Positions 8,009 to 17,124 of a DNA stretch of 53,326 nucleotides are shown here, in pieces. The notes under the pieces were generated by a model that saw only the letters and a program-made list of their open reading frames with translations, searched no databases and was not told where the DNA came from. Each line of letters starts with the position of its first letter. The stretch's first letter is position 1. The position numbers were made by a program, and so were the translations under genes. The stretch comes from Negativibacillus sp. (GTDB lineage Bacteria; Bacillota; Clostridia; Oscillospirales; Ruminococcaceae), in assembly GCA_020024325.1 (NCBI GenBank), contig JAHHTY010000005.1, positions 1-53,326 of the forward strand, in the 5' to 3' direction.

Positions 8009-9337
8009 TTATGCAAATGTTTTTCTTCCTTTAGGGCTCTTTCCCGGCTGGGAAGGAACGGGAATCATCATATGAACCGGTTTTTTCAGTGGATCATGTT
8101 CATAATCAAAGGACTTTTTATCCTCTATTCCCTGCTTAGTAACAACAATTCGTGTAATGGTCGGGTCAGATGGAGAATCAAACATCAGACCATCCAAAAC
8201 CTCTTCCATAATTGCTCTAAGACCTCTTGCTCCTGTTTTTCTTTCGATGGCCTGTTCAGCAATTGCTTCCAAAGCATCCGGTTCAAATTCCAGCTCAACA
8301 CCTTCTAGTGCAAACAGTTTTTTATACTGTTTGAGCAGCGAGTTTTTAGGTTCAGACAAGATACGAATTAAGCTGTCCTTATCTAAAGCTGTAAGTGTTG
8401 CAATAATGGGCAGACGTCCTACTAACTCCGGAATCAGACCAAACTTCACCAAATCTTGCGGAGTGATCTGTGAAAGAAGAACATCCTGATCCAGTAAAGT
8501 TTTATCCTGAATCTGAGCGCCGAATCCCAGTGCAGACTGTGCTACACGGCTTTCAACTGCTTTTTGAATCCCATCAAATGCACCACCGCAGATAAACAAA
8601 ATCTTGGAAGTGTCAATCTGCAAAAATTCTTGGTTCGGGTGTTTTCTGCCGCCGTTTGGCGGAACATTTGCAACGGTACCTTCGATAATTTTAAGCAGTG
8701 CCTGCTGTACACCTTCACCGCTGACATCTCTTGTAATGGAAGTGTTTTCAGATTTTCTGCCAATTTTATCAATCTCGTCAATGTAAATGATACCGGTCTG
8801 TGCTCTTTCAATATCCCAGTCTGCCGCCTGAATTAAACGCAGTAGGATATTTTCTACGTCCTCACCCACATAACCTGCCTCTGTCAACGTTGTGGCATCT
8901 GCAATAGCAAATGGCACATTCATTGTTTTTGCCAGAGTTTGTGCCAGCATAGTTTTACCTACACCGGTAGGACCCACCAACAGCACATTGCTTTTTGCAA
9001 TCTCCACACTGTTGTCGTTATCTTTTAAAAAGATTCTTTTGTAATGGTTATAGATTGCCACACATAAAGCACGCTTTGCACGCTCTTGTCCAATAACATA
9101 TTCGTCCAAAACTTTTTTGATGTCCTGTGGCTTTGGCATCGGAACAGTATCGGTTACCGTTTCCTTTTTCTGTCTGGATTCTGAAGGACGGGATGGCTCC
9201 TCATCCAGCACAGATTGGCACAGCTCAATACATTCGTTGCAGATACATACGCCAGGCCCCGCAATCATCCGCTCTACCTCGTCCTGATATTTTCCGCAGA
9301 ACGAGCATCTTAAAATTTTATCATCATTCCTTGGCAT
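8009..9337 (-). CDS. clpX: ClpXP ATPase subunit ClpX
   Basis: A 442-aa AAA+ unfoldase that feeds substrates to ClpP. The N-terminal zinc-binding domain has cysteine pairs at 11/14 and 33/36. The AAA+ module contains Walker A GPTGVGKT, Walker B IIYIDEIDKI, a GYVGEDVE pore-loop region and an IGF-like ClpP-docking loop region (LGFGA). It lies 17 nt downstream of clpP and is probably cotranscribed with it. Confidence 0.97.
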   Translation of the reverse strand: MPRNDDKILRCSFCGKYQDEVERMIAGPGVCICNECIELCQSVLDEEPSRPSESRQKKETVTDTVPMPKPQDIKKVLDEYVIGQERAKRALCVAIYNHYKRIFLKDNDNSVEIAKSNVLLVGPTGVGKTMLAQTLAKTMNVPFAIADATTLTEAGYVGEDVENILLRLIQAADWDIERAQTGIIYIDEIDKIGRKSENTSITRDVSGEGVQQALLKIIEGTVANVPPNGGRKHPNQEFLQIDTSKILFICGGAFDGIQKAVESRVAQSALGFGAQIQDKTLLDQDVLLSQITPQDLVKFGLIPELVGRLPIIATLTALDKDSLIRILSEPKNSLLKQYKKLFALEGVELEFEPDALEAIAEQAIERKTGARGLRAIMEEVLDGLMFDSPSDPTITRIVVTKQGIEDKKSFDYEHDPLKKPVHMMIPVPSQPGKSPKGRKTFA

Positions 9338-9354
9338 TGCAACAACACCGTTCC

Positions 9355-9942
9355 TTATCGTTTATCAATAATTTTATCTACCAGACCGTATTCCAAAGCC
9401 TGCTGTGCAGTCATAAAGTTATCTCTTTCAGTATCATGTTCAATTACTTCCAGTGGCTGTCCTGTTGCTTCAGAAAGCATACGGTTGAGTTTTTTCTTTA
9501 CTTCCAAAATCCACTCGGTATGGATACGCATATCAGTTGCCTGACCCTGTGCTCCGCCGGATGGTTGATGAATCATAATAGTGGAATTGGGCAGAGCAAG
9601 TCTTTTGCCCTTTGTTCCGGCAGACAGCAGAAATGCACCCATAGAAGCTGCCATGCCCATACAGATAGTGGAAACATCGCATTTAATATACTTCATGGTA
9701 TCATAGATTGCAAGACCTGCTGTAACCGAGCCACCCGGGCTATTGATGTAAAGGCTGATGTCTTTGTCAGGGTCCTGTCCTTCCAGATATAACAGCTGTG
9801 CAACCACCAAACTTGCGGTTGCGTCGTTGACTTCATCACACAGCATGATGATTCGATCGTTGAGCAAACGGGAAAAAATATCGTAAGAACGCTCTCCTCT
9901 ATTTGTTTGCTCTACTACATATGGTACTAATGCCATTGACAA
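9355..9942 (-). CDS. clpP: ATP-dependent Clp protease proteolytic subunit
   Basis: A 195-aa serine peptidase of family S14 that forms the barrel of ClpXP. The catalytic serine is S100 in GMAASMGAF and the histidine is H125 in TIMIHQPSGG; the N-terminus (LVPYVVEQTNRGERSYDIFSRLL) is the standard processing and docking segment. An AGGAGG-type site (AAAAGGAGG) precedes the ATG. The order tig-clpP-clpX-lon is the usual one in low-GC Gram-positives. Confidence 0.97.
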   Translation of the reverse strand: MSMALVPYVVEQTNRGERSYDIFSRLLNDRIIMLCDEVNDATASLVVAQLLYLEGQDPDKDISLYINSPGGSVTAGLAIYDTMKYIKCDVSTICMGMAASMGAFLLSAGTKGKRLALPNSTIMIHQPSGGAQGQATDMRIHTEWILEVKKKLNRMLSEATGQPLEVIEHDTERDNFMTAQQALEYGLVDKIIDKR

Positions 9943-10250
9943 AACCTCCTTTTTCTATCAAAACCGGAAAACTCACCCCCAAATGGGCAAGTTATCCAAA
10001 AGCATTTGCCATCTTATCCTTGCCGTTCTGTCCTTATCTTAAACGTACACAGACAGATTTGTATGTTTTGTCGCATATAAAAATACGACCGGCTGTTTTG
10101 CCGGCCGCAAACGGCTGTTTCTGTATCGTTCTCCATTATACACGAAACTGTGTGGCAGTTGTTAGATAATTTGTGAACGATTTTTAAAAATCAGCCTTAT
10201 TTTTATTATTTAAAGGCTAAATAACCCTTTGTGCAGAAATTCTGACAGGA
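9943..10250. other. tig-clpP intergenic region
   Basis: About 308 nt without a gene. It holds a terminator for tig (10075-10106). The part next to clpP should carry a clpP promoter, but I find no convincing -35/-10 pair and no CtsR operator. Confidence 0.6.
10075..10106 (-). terminator. Terminator downstream of tig
   Basis: A GC-rich 7-bp stem GGCCGGC/GCCGGTC with a 6-nt loop at 10087-10106, followed on the minus strand by GTATTTTTAT. It is about 145 nt past the tig stop codon. Confidence 0.75.
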
Positions 10251-11606
10251 TTATTCTTCGTCGGATGCTTCTTCAGCTTCGCTTTCTGCTTTCTTTTTGG
10301 ATTTGGAAGCAGTTTTCTTTACCTTTTTCTCGGTAACTTCAGCAGAATCTCTTACCAGATCGATTGCCTTGTTTACAGTAACATCTTTTGCAACCTCGGA
10401 TGCCGGTAAAACTTCTTTCACTTTTTCTACGTCGATTCCGTAGTTTTTAGCAAGTTTTTCATACTCAGCATTGATGTCTTCTTCAGTTGCGCTCAAAGCT
10501 TCTACTTGTGCAATCTTCTCCAGAGCCAGTCTGATCTTAACCTGTCTTTCAGCAGACTCTTTAAATGTTTCACGGAAGGACTTCATATCAGAACCGGTGT
10601 AGTGCAGGTAGAGATCCAGATTCATACCCTGGGACTGCAGACGGTAGCTGAAATCATTTACCATCTCGTTGATTTTATTTTCAAACATGCACTGTGGAAT
10701 TTCGCCTTCCATGTTTTCGATTACAGTTGCAATCAGGCCGTTTTCCATGTCAACCTGTGCTTTGTTATCTGCTTCTTTCTGAAGTTTTTCTTTAACATCT
10801 TTTTTAAGTTCTGCCAGAGTGTCAAATTCGCTGACATCTTTTACAAACTCATCATCAAGAGCCGGCAGTTCTTTTTCCTGAACAGCGTTGAGTTTTACTT
10901 TAAATACAACAGGCTGACCTTTGAGATCTTCTGCATGGTAATCTTCCGGGAAGGTTACGTTTACATCAAACTCGTCATTTTCGCTATGACCAACAACCTG
11001 CTCTTCAAAGCCAGGGATAAACTGACCGGAGCCCAGAACCAGTGGGAAGTTTTCGCCTTTACCGCCTTCAAAAGCAACACCATCTTTGAAGCCTTCAAAG
11101 TTGATCAGAGCAGTATCGCCGTTTTTAGCAGCTCTTTGAACATTGGTCAGACGGGAGTTTCTCTCTCTCATTCTTTCCAGCTCAGCATTTACATCAGCAG
11201 CCATGATGGTTTCGATTGTTTTTTCTGCTTTGATGCCTTTATAGTTTTTAACTGTTACTTCTGGTTTTACAGTAACAGTTGCTTTAAAGGTGAAACCTTT
11301 ACCCTGCTCTACGTTCAGATCGGAAACGTTTGCACGGTCAACCGGCTCGATTTTTGCTTCTTCTACTGCAGCTTCAAATGCAGATGGGTAAACCATATTG
11401 ATTGCATCATCATAGAAGAACTCTCTGCCATACATTTTTTCAATCATTGCTTTTGGAGCTTTTCCTTTACGGAAGCCCGGCAGAGCAATAGATTTTACTT
11501 TCTTTTTATAAGCTTTTACAAGAGCGTCCTGGAACTGCTCCTCGCTTACATTGATAACCAGTTCCACCATGTTGTTTTCAAGTTTGTTTACAGATGTCAA
11601 ACTCAT
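10251..11606 (-). CDS. tig: Trigger factor
   Basis: A 451-aa ribosome-associated chaperone. The N-terminal ribosome-binding domain contains the GFRKGKAPK signature, followed by a PPIase-like FKBP domain (GDTALINFEG to about residue 250) and the C-terminal arms; the tail is Lys/Glu rich. The open frame extends 30 codons upstream to 11696, but the family starts at MSLTSVNKLENN and an AAAGGA site precedes this ATG, so I start at 11606. The upstream extension is most likely untranslated leader. Confidence 0.96.
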   Translation of the reverse strand: MSLTSVNKLENNMVELVINVSEEQFQDALVKAYKKKVKSIALPGFRKGKAPKAMIEKMYGREFFYDDAINMVYPSAFEAAVEEAKIEPVDRANVSDLNVEQGKGFTFKATVTVKPEVTVKNYKGIKAEKTIETIMAADVNAELERMRERNSRLTNVQRAAKNGDTALINFEGFKDGVAFEGGKGENFPLVLGSGQFIPGFEEQVVGHSENDEFDVNVTFPEDYHAEDLKGQPVVFKVKLNAVQEKELPALDDEFVKDVSEFDTLAELKKDVKEKLQKEADNKAQVDMENGLIATVIENMEGEIPQCMFENKINEMVNDFSYRLQSQGMNLDLYLHYTGSDMKSFRETFKESAERQVKIRLALEKIAQVEALSATEEDINAEYEKLAKNYGIDVEKVKEVLPASEVAKDVTVNKAIDLVRDSAEVTEKKVKKTASKSKKKAESEAEEASDEE

Positions 11607-11868
11607 TTTATATCCATATCCTTTCTTTTTTTGTGCCGATTCGGAGTACCGGTATCTTGCGTCAAGCATCGCCGATGATACAGGGTCACTATACACAAAC
11701 CCAAGGCGATGCTGTCAAACACTCCCTGTGGTCACCCTTTGCTCGGAACAGACCCTAACCTAAATCCTCAAAAAAGAACGGCACATTTTTATTCTTTGCA
11801 GAATGATCCAAACAATTATAGCATATTCTTTTTTAAAATTCCACCTATCAAAGGGAATTATTTACGAT
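11607..11868 (-). promoter_or_regulatory. tig promoter and structured leader
   Basis: Minus strand TATAAT at 11815-11820 with a TGC extended -10 element gives a promoter about 200 nt upstream of tig. A second candidate is TTGACA (11714-11719 region) about 17-19 nt before TGTATAGT. Between them and the gene is a 9-bp inverted repeat (AGCATCGCC at 11665-11673 with GGCGATGCT at 11705-11713) and a second pairing (ACAGGG 11680-11685 with CCCTGT 11724-11729) that cannot form cleanly at the same time. A regulatory leader is possible but unproven. Confidence 0.45.
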
Positions 11869-12558
11869 TTATCCAATCTTTTTCGGTGCAAAACCCAGAA
11901 AATCCGCCGAAACCATTGCTAATTCTACACCTTCCCAGTTTCCTTGAAAAGCATATCGACAGCCATGGGAGTGGATGTGCCCATAATAGCATCGTTTTAC
12001 TCCATACTCTTTCATCACATCCAAAAATTCGGGAATACTGTCCTGCATAAAAACAGGTGGATAATGTAAAAACAAAATCTTTTCCTGCTCTCCGAAACGT
12101 TGTGCATCCTGTAAAGAAGCACGAATACGTCCTGCTTCTCTTGCAATCAGCTTTTTATCGTGTTCCTGTCCCTGTTCAAACATCCATCCGCGAGATCCGC
12201 ACAAACTGACACCCTCTGCGCTGATACTGTTATTGTGCAGGATGGTGAGGGTCGTAAATCCTTTTTCTTCCAGAAATTGATCCATCTTTGATTTTGTGGT
12301 CCACCAATAATCATGATTTCCTTTAAGAAGGATTTTTTGCCCAGGAAGCTGATGCAGAAAAGCAAAATCCTTTTCTGCTTCCTGAAGGCTCATTGCCCAA
12401 GAAACATCGCCCGGAATGACAACCGTATCTTCCGGCTGCACCGCAGCTTTCCAGTTTTCTTCCAGACGCTGCATATAATTTTTCCAGCCGCCGAAAATAT
12501 CCATCGGCTTATCAACCGACAATGACAGGTGGGTATCTCCGATTACAAACAGTGCCAT
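11869..12558 (-). CDS. Calcineurin-like metallophosphoesterase
   Basis: A 229-aa protein with the complete metallophosphoesterase motif set: GDTHL (residues 7-11), GDVSWAM (about 50), GNHDYWW (about 80), HYPP (about 165) and YGHIHSHG (about 193). These bind two metal ions. It belongs to the COG1768-type group of cytoplasmic phosphohydrolases whose substrate is not established. AAAGGA precedes the ATG. It closes a minus-strand run that begins at lepB or rnhB. Confidence 0.88.
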   Translation of the reverse strand: MALFVIGDTHLSLSVDKPMDIFGGWKNYMQRLEENWKAAVQPEDTVVIPGDVSWAMSLQEAEKDFAFLHQLPGQKILLKGNHDYWWTTKSKMDQFLEEKGFTTLTILHNNSISAEGVSLCGSRGWMFEQGQEHDKKLIAREAGRIRASLQDAQRFGEQEKILFLHYPPVFMQDSIPEFLDVMKEYGVKRCYYGHIHSHGCRYAFQGNWEGVELAMVSADFLGFAPKKIG

Positions 12559-12617
12559 TGATAAATTCCTTTCCAGACAGTTAAAAGACTTTCCATTTCT
12601 TTTTATGAAATATCTTT

Positions 12618-12818
12618 TTAATAGCAGACAGTATCGTCCAATTTTTTCTTTTGGGAAACGATACGATATTTCATTTTTCGTGCCTTAAAGCGAAACATAG
12701 TTTCTTCCTCCGGAAAGCGGCTGAACATAAAAATACGACTGCTTGCTATCTCCAGACTTTTTCCAAGATTAGATGGCTCTAAACCCATTTCTTTAAAATA
12801 ATCTTTGTCCCTCATCAT
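12618..12818 (-). CDS. Small basic protein coupled to the dipeptidase gene
   Basis: A 66-aa protein of unknown family, rich in Lys and Arg in its second half (MFRFKARKMKYRIVSQKKK). It has no signal peptide or membrane span. Its ATG overlaps the TGA of the dipeptidase gene (ATGATGA), with GAGGG upstream inside that gene, which is the main reason to call it real. It lies between the dipeptidase and the metallophosphoesterase genes. No function can be assigned. Confidence 0.6.
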   Translation of the reverse strand: MMRDKDYFKEMGLEPSNLGKSLEIASSRIFMFSRFPEEETMFRFKARKMKYRIVSQKKKLDDTVCY

Positions 12819-13747
12819 CTGATATTTCCCTCAAAAAAGTTTAAAGCGTTCTGGAACATAATTTTGTCCGCAATGCGGCGATTGATTCCATTTTCTACCA
12901 TGTAATCTCCAAAGGATGCAAAGAGAACCGGATTATCCATTTGACTTTCAATGCCACCGTCAAAATCGCTTCCACAGGCGATAACATCTTCTCCACCCAA
13001 TTCCAACATACGGTAAACATGTCGAAATAGCTCTGCCTTTGAATCTTTCATCGGATAATCGGAAACAAAATCATGCAGCAGATTTAAACCGACCAGCCCC
13101 TTATGCTCTACAATGTATTGGAACATTTCTTCGGTCAGGTTTCGTTTATGAGAGCAGATAGAACGCAGATTGGAGTGGGTTGCAATAATCGGTTTTGTTG
13201 CAATGCCGCCCATCAGCTGCTCCATGCCCTTATCATTCAGGTGAGATACATCAACGATGATATTATTCTTTTCCATTTCTTTGACAGCCTCTCTGCCAAA
13301 GTCGGTAAATCCCATTTCAGGGTGCTGATGACCTGAAGCCAGCTCATTAGCACCGTTCCATGTCAAGGTCATCATTTTAACACCGTCTGATGCTAATTTT
13401 TCCACATTCTCCAGTTTGCCGTCCAGAACAGCCGCACCTTCTACCGATAAAACTGCTGCACATTTCTTTTGTGCAGTAATCCGCTCAATATCCGATGTGG
13501 TCTTCACCATTTCCACAATATCTGAATGTTGTTCCAGCATTTTAGAAAAATAAGCACGAACCCGCTCATAATACTCAATTGCATCTGTGCCTCTTTTGCT
13601 GTCTGGGATAAAAATCGCAAAAGTTTGGCACCACTTTTCAATTTGTGAAAGATATTTTAAACTCAGCTGGGTTTTATCAGTGAGCATATTTTCTCCCAAT
13701 TCTTCCATCCGCTCGATGGTGTCACAATGCAGATCAAACAGTTTCAT
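12815..13747 (-). CDS. Membrane dipeptidase family (M19) metallopeptidase
   Basis: A 310-aa TIM-barrel zinc peptidase of the renal dipeptidase family. The metal site motifs are present: DLHCDT (residues 4-9), the bridging glutamate in SVEGAAVL, the histidine in DVSHLND, the second histidine in IATHSNLRSICSHKRNLT, and the aspartate in GSDFDGG. It hydrolyses dipeptides, often with D residues. I start at 13747 (AAAGGAAGG site) and not at the longer 13795. Despite the family name, no signal peptide is visible, so it is probably cytoplasmic. Confidence 0.92.
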   Translation of the reverse strand: MKLFDLHCDTIERMEELGENMLTDKTQLSLKYLSQIEKWCQTFAIFIPDSKRGTDAIEYYERVRAYFSKMLEQHSDIVEMVKTTSDIERITAQKKCAAVLSVEGAAVLDGKLENVEKLASDGVKMMTLTWNGANELASGHQHPEMGFTDFGREAVKEMEKNNIIVDVSHLNDKGMEQLMGGIATKPIIATHSNLRSICSHKRNLTEEMFQYIVEHKGLVGLNLLHDFVSDYPMKDSKAELFRHVYRMLELGGEDVIACGSDFDGGIESQMDNPVLFASFGDYMVENGINRRIADKIMFQNALNFFEGNIR

Positions 13748-13767
13748 ATTCTGCCTTCCTTTCGTTG

Positions 13768-14172
13768 TTAAAAGCCCTGCACTTCGTCTGCCCAAAACGC
13801 ATTAGAATAGTATTCCAGCTTTACCACTTCTTTTTCACACACCAGCACACAAGCAACATCAAAACGTGGCTGGTAACAAGTATAGCTGCTGTGATGGAGT
13901 AAAAACTGTTGTGCGCATAAGACCAGCCTTTTCTTTTTTACAGAAGTGATTGCAAATTCCGGAGCAAAGTCGGGCTTTTGGTTGGGGGATTTGATTCGCC
14001 TTGTCTTTACCTCAACAAACATCAAATATGTTCCATCGCAGGCAATCACATCAAGCTCTTCATGATAACCTTGTGCGGCATGATAATTTCTTGCCACAAT
14101 AAAACAACCATGCTTCCGCAGATATTCTGCCGTGGCGTCCTCCCCCATTTTTCCCAATGCTTGCCTATCCAT
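13768..14172 (-). CDS. YraN family (UPF0102) nuclease-like protein
   Basis: A 134-aa protein of the YraN/UPF0102 family, which has an endonuclease-like fold. The conserved core is GEDATAEYLRKHG at residues 10-22 and the PD-(D/E)XK-like set EELDVIACD and FVEVKTR at residues 38-60. Its biological role is not established. It overlaps rnhB by 8 nt, the arrangement seen in many bacteria, and it lies 20 nt upstream of the dipeptidase. Confidence 0.88.
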   Translation of the reverse strand: MDRQALGKMGEDATAEYLRKHGCFIVARNYHAAQGYHEELDVIACDGTYLMFVEVKTRRIKSPNQKPDFAPEFAITSVKKKRLVLCAQQFLLHHSSYTCYQPRFDVACVLVCEKEVVKLEYYSNAFWADEVQGF

Positions 14173-14824
14173 TTTTCTGCAAAACCTTTTTCAAAAAACT
14201 GCGGCGATGTATTGGGCTGATTCCATATTCTTCGATACGCTCATAATGCAGCTTTGTCGGATAGCCCTTATGTTTTGCAAATCCATATTGCGGATACACC
14301 TTATCCAAAGCAATCATTTCCCGATCTCTTATCACTTTCGCTAAGATAGATGCTGCTGCAATGCTTGCCGAATTGGCATCTCCCTTAATGACAGTTCGAG
14401 TATTTTCCATAATGTGTGGATCAGCGTTTCCGTCAACTAAAAGGATATCCGGTACCAGTGGAAAGTTTTTTTCCAGTTGTTCCACTGCCCTTTTCATCGC
14501 CAAAAATGTTGCCTTTAGAATATTCAATTCATCAATTTCGGTGCAGTCGGCTTGCCCGATTCCATATGCCAACGCATTTTCACAGATAGGTTCAAACAAT
14601 GCTTCTCTCTTTTTTTCTGACAGTTTTTTGGAATCGTTTAATCCTGCCAAAATCGGGCATTTTTGCATCAATTCTTGCTGTGGTGGCAGAATGACTGCCG
14701 CTGCCACCACCGAACCTGCTAATGGACCTCTTCCTGCTTCGTCAACTCCACACACCAAAGGGAATCCTTCCTGTTGTACTAAATGATCAAACAGGAACAG
14801 ATCTGCTTTTTCTGTCATCCCCAA
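14165..14824 (-). CDS. rnhB: Ribonuclease HII
   Basis: A 219-aa type 2 RNase H that removes RNA from RNA-DNA hybrids and single ribonucleotides from DNA. The first acidic pair D28-E29 is in CGVDEAGRGPLAGSVVAAAVI; the third carboxylate is in DILLVDGN; the C-terminal substrate-binding tyrosine region is KHKGYPTKLHYE. It follows rbgA by 17 nt, the conserved rbgA-rnhB pair of Firmicutes. Confidence 0.95.
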   Translation of the reverse strand: MGMTEKADLFLFDHLVQQEGFPLVCGVDEAGRGPLAGSVVAAAVILPPQQELMQKCPILAGLNDSKKLSEKKREALFEPICENALAYGIGQADCTEIDELNILKATFLAMKRAVEQLEKNFPLVPDILLVDGNADPHIMENTRTVIKGDANSASIAAASILAKVIRDREMIALDKVYPQYGFAKHKGYPTKLHYERIEEYGISPIHRRSFLKKVLQKNG

Positions 14825-14841
14825 GTCCCCCTTTGCTGTGA

Positions 14842-15789
14842 TTATTGATCCAAATTTTCGGTTTGAGTGGTTGCTGTATGAGGGCGTTCTAAAGAAATCC
14901 GTCCGATTTTTCCGGAACGGAACTCATCTAAAACAGTGATGGCTGCACGTTCTGTGTTTACCACACCGCCCGACATCATCATACCACGTTTTTTACCTAC
15001 CAATTCCAGCAAATCAAATGGTTCTAAGCCCTCGGAATCCTGTGGGGAAACTTTAAAGCGTTCCTCCAAAAGTTTTGGATAACGCTGACGGAGCAAGTCC
15101 AAAAAGCGCATTGCCACCCACTCCAAATCGTAAACATCATCTTTGATGGCTCCGGTATATGCTAAACGCTCGCCAACCTGTTTATCATCAAATTTCGGCC
15201 ACAATACACCCGGCATATCCAGCAGTTCAATTCCGTTTTCCAGTCGAACCCACTGTTTGCCTCTGGTAACACCCGGACGGTCCTCTACCTTTACTTTTTT
15301 TCCGCCTGCAAGACGGTTGATCAGGGAGGATTTACCTACGTTTGGAACACCCACAATCATCATACGAATCGGGCGGCTTTCCATTCCTTTTGCTTTTCTT
15401 TTTTCCAGCAAATCTGCCAGAGTTTCCCGAACAGCCGGAACCAATTCTTTCAGCCCTCTGCCGGAACGGCAATCGAGTGCCAAAGTTTTTACACCATGGC
15501 TTTTATAATATTCCTGCCACTGTTTTGTTACAACAGGGTCGGCAATATCTGCCTTGTTAAAAACAACCAGACGAGGTTTATCTCCGACAATCTTTTCAAT
15601 TTCCGGGTTGCGGCTGCTTTTTGGGATTCTTGCATCACGCAATTCTACCACAATATCTATCAGCCCCAGGCTTTCCTTCATCACACGGCGTGTTTTTGCC
15701 ATATGCCCGGGAAACCACTGAATGCTCGGCGTTTGTGTGAGGTAGTCCTGCTCGTCCTGCATAGAATCTTGCATCTGTTCTTTTTGCAT
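14842..15789 (-). CDS. rbgA: Ribosome biogenesis GTPase YlqF/RbgA
   Basis: A 315-aa circularly permuted GTPase: G4 (NKAD, about residue 80) comes before G1 (GVPNVGKSSL, about residue 150) and G3 (DMPG, about 190). An N-terminal basic segment around FPGHMAKTRR is the family signature. It acts in maturation of the 50S subunit. It is 45 nt downstream of lepB and directly upstream of rnhB. Confidence 0.95.
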   Translation of the reverse strand: MQKEQMQDSMQDEQDYLTQTPSIQWFPGHMAKTRRVMKESLGLIDIVVELRDARIPKSSRNPEIEKIVGDKPRLVVFNKADIADPVVTKQWQEYYKSHGVKTLALDCRSGRGLKELVPAVRETLADLLEKRKAKGMESRPIRMMIVGVPNVGKSSLINRLAGGKKVKVEDRPGVTRGKQWVRLENGIELLDMPGVLWPKFDDKQVGERLAYTGAIKDDVYDLEWVAMRFLDLLRQRYPKLLEERFKVSPQDSEGLEPFDLLELVGKKRGMMMSGGVVNTERAAITVLDEFRSGKIGRISLERPHTATTQTENLDQ

Positions 15790-15834
15790 AGCTCCTCCTA
15801 TATCACATACAGTTTTTCCGATTTTATAACATCA

Positions 15835-16473
15835 TTACTCTTCTGCTTTTACAATATTGAGCCTGCCGCTGTTTTCAATTTTTCCAAAACGGTCAAACGG
15901 ATAGAAACGGAACAACGCTCTGCCGACAATATATTCTTCTTTGACCGTACCGATAGTATTGGAACGGCTGTCACGGGAACCGTTTCGGTTATCTCCCATT
16001 ACAAAAATTTCACCTTCCGGAACAGTGAGAGGAAACTTAATTCCTTCCTCCAAGCGCGTCGGCTCTAAAATATATGGCTCTGATATTCTTTCACCGTCGA
16101 TATAAACTTCTCCTTCGTTAAAGTCAATATCAACTGTTTGTCCCTCGGTAGCAACAATACGTTTTACCAGATTTTTTCCATCTTCTCTATCCGCTTCTCC
16201 ACACAACACAACAATATCCCCTGCTTTTGGTTCATAAAACAGATGTGAGATAATCAGCCTTTCTCCATTTTCCAATGTAGGCAGCATCGATGTTCCGTCT
16301 ACTGTCGCCGGACGTGCAATAAAGGTAAAAATCAGCAGCATAACAGTAAACACCAGTGACAGCGATTCAGCATATTCCAGCATTTCGCTTACCTTGTTTT
16401 TCTTTTTTGCACTGCTGCTCTGCTCCGAATTCTGCTGTGGGGCAGGTGCATTCCTTTTACTTTGATTATCCAT
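15835..16473 (-). CDS. lepB: Signal peptidase I
   Basis: A 212-aa family S26 peptidase that removes Sec signal peptides on the outer face of the membrane. It has a hydrophilic N-terminus (1-35), a single membrane anchor at about 37-53, the catalytic serine S62 in VDGTSMLPT, the lysine K104 in NLVKRIVA, and box E GDNRNGSRDSR. A good AGGAGG site precedes the ATG. It lies between the rplS terminator and rbgA and starts a run through the dipeptidase and phosphoesterase genes. Confidence 0.95.
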   Translation of the reverse strand: MDNQSKRNAPAPQQNSEQSSSAKKKNKVSEMLEYAESLSLVFTVMLLIFTFIARPATVDGTSMLPTLENGERLIISHLFYEPKAGDIVVLCGEADREDGKNLVKRIVATEGQTVDIDFNEGEVYIDGERISEPYILEPTRLEEGIKFPLTVPEGEIFVMGDNRNGSRDSRSNTIGTVKEEYIVGRALFRFYPFDRFGKIENSGRLNIVKAEE

Positions 16474-16561
16474 CGGCTTTCCTCCTGTGTTTAAAGCGAA
16501 AGTTTTATTTTAACTGGAATCACATTTTTTCGCTTAGAATCCTGTTTTTCCGTATAAAAAC

Positions 16562-16588
16562 AAAAAGGGACAGTGACTGTCCCTTTTT
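16562..16588. terminator. Terminator downstream of rplS
   Basis: A 12-bp stem AAAAAGGGACAG/CTGTCCCTTTTT with a 3-nt loop, effective in both directions, 9 nt past the rplS stop codon. Confidence 0.9.
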
Positions 16589-16596
16589 GCGCGAAC

Positions 16597-16941
16597 TTAG
16601 CGAATCTGTTCTTTAACTTTTGCAGCTTTGCCGACACGGTCACGCAGGTAGTACAGTTTGCTTCTACGAACTTTACCGTATCTGGTAACAACAACTTCAG
16701 CAACGTTAGGAGAGTGCATTGGGAAAACTCTTTCTACGCCGCAGCCGTGAGAAACACGACGAACGGTGAAAGTAGAGTTGATTCCGCCTTTTTTGATGCC
16801 GATAACGGTACCTTCAAAAGCCTGAAGTCTTTCTTTGTCGCCCTCTTTGATTTTTACCTGTACTCTTACGGTGTCACCAACTTCGAAAGATGGCAGCTCG
16901 TTTTTCAGACAGGACTGAGAAATTTTCTGTAATGCGTCCAT
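16597..16941 (-). CDS. rplS: 50S ribosomal protein L19
   Basis: A 114-aa ribosomal protein L19 with the standard segments FEVGDTVRV, EGTVI, FTVRRVSHGCGVERVFPMHSP and RSKLYYLR. It sits at the interface of the two subunits. It has its own promoter (17125-17153), a structured leader and a strong terminator, so it appears monocistronic. Confidence 0.97.
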   Translation of the reverse strand: MDALQKISQSCLKNELPSFEVGDTVRVQVKIKEGDKERLQAFEGTVIGIKKGGINSTFTVRRVSHGCGVERVFPMHSPNVAEVVVTRYGKVRRSKLYYLRDRVGKAAKVKEQIR

Positions 16942-16965
16942 TGATTTTTCCTCCTTAAATTTTCA

Positions 16966-17002
16966 GATATTCTTGCAGCGGACAGCGATGCAGAGGAATA
17001 TC
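16966..17002 (-). ncRNA. Candidate L19 leader element of rplS mRNA
   Basis: In the rplS leader, minus strand, a 7-bp stem GATATTC/GAATATC encloses an inner GCA/TGC pairing and a CTGTCCGCTGCA-rich loop, ending about 25 nt before the start codon. This resembles the L19 leader described upstream of rplS in Firmicutes, thought to mediate autoregulation. I recognise it by position and motif only. Confidence 0.55.
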
Positions 17003-17124
17003 CACTTTGAATGTCGCAATCTTTTTAAACCATCGGTTTTCATATTGCAGATTGTGCATCAACACTCATTTGACAAAGCCCCTAAAACAGCTTTGCGCAA
17101 ACGGCAACTGTTGCATACCCGAGT

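Noticed and set aside
10506..11678. A 390-codon plus-strand open frame opposite tig
   Set aside because: Same kind of shadow: biased composition, no start signals, and a well-supported gene on the other strand.
7699..11868. CIRCE or CtsR operators upstream of clp, lon and tig genes
   Set aside because: I looked for TTAGCACTC-type repeats and tandem GGTCAAA heptads and found none.
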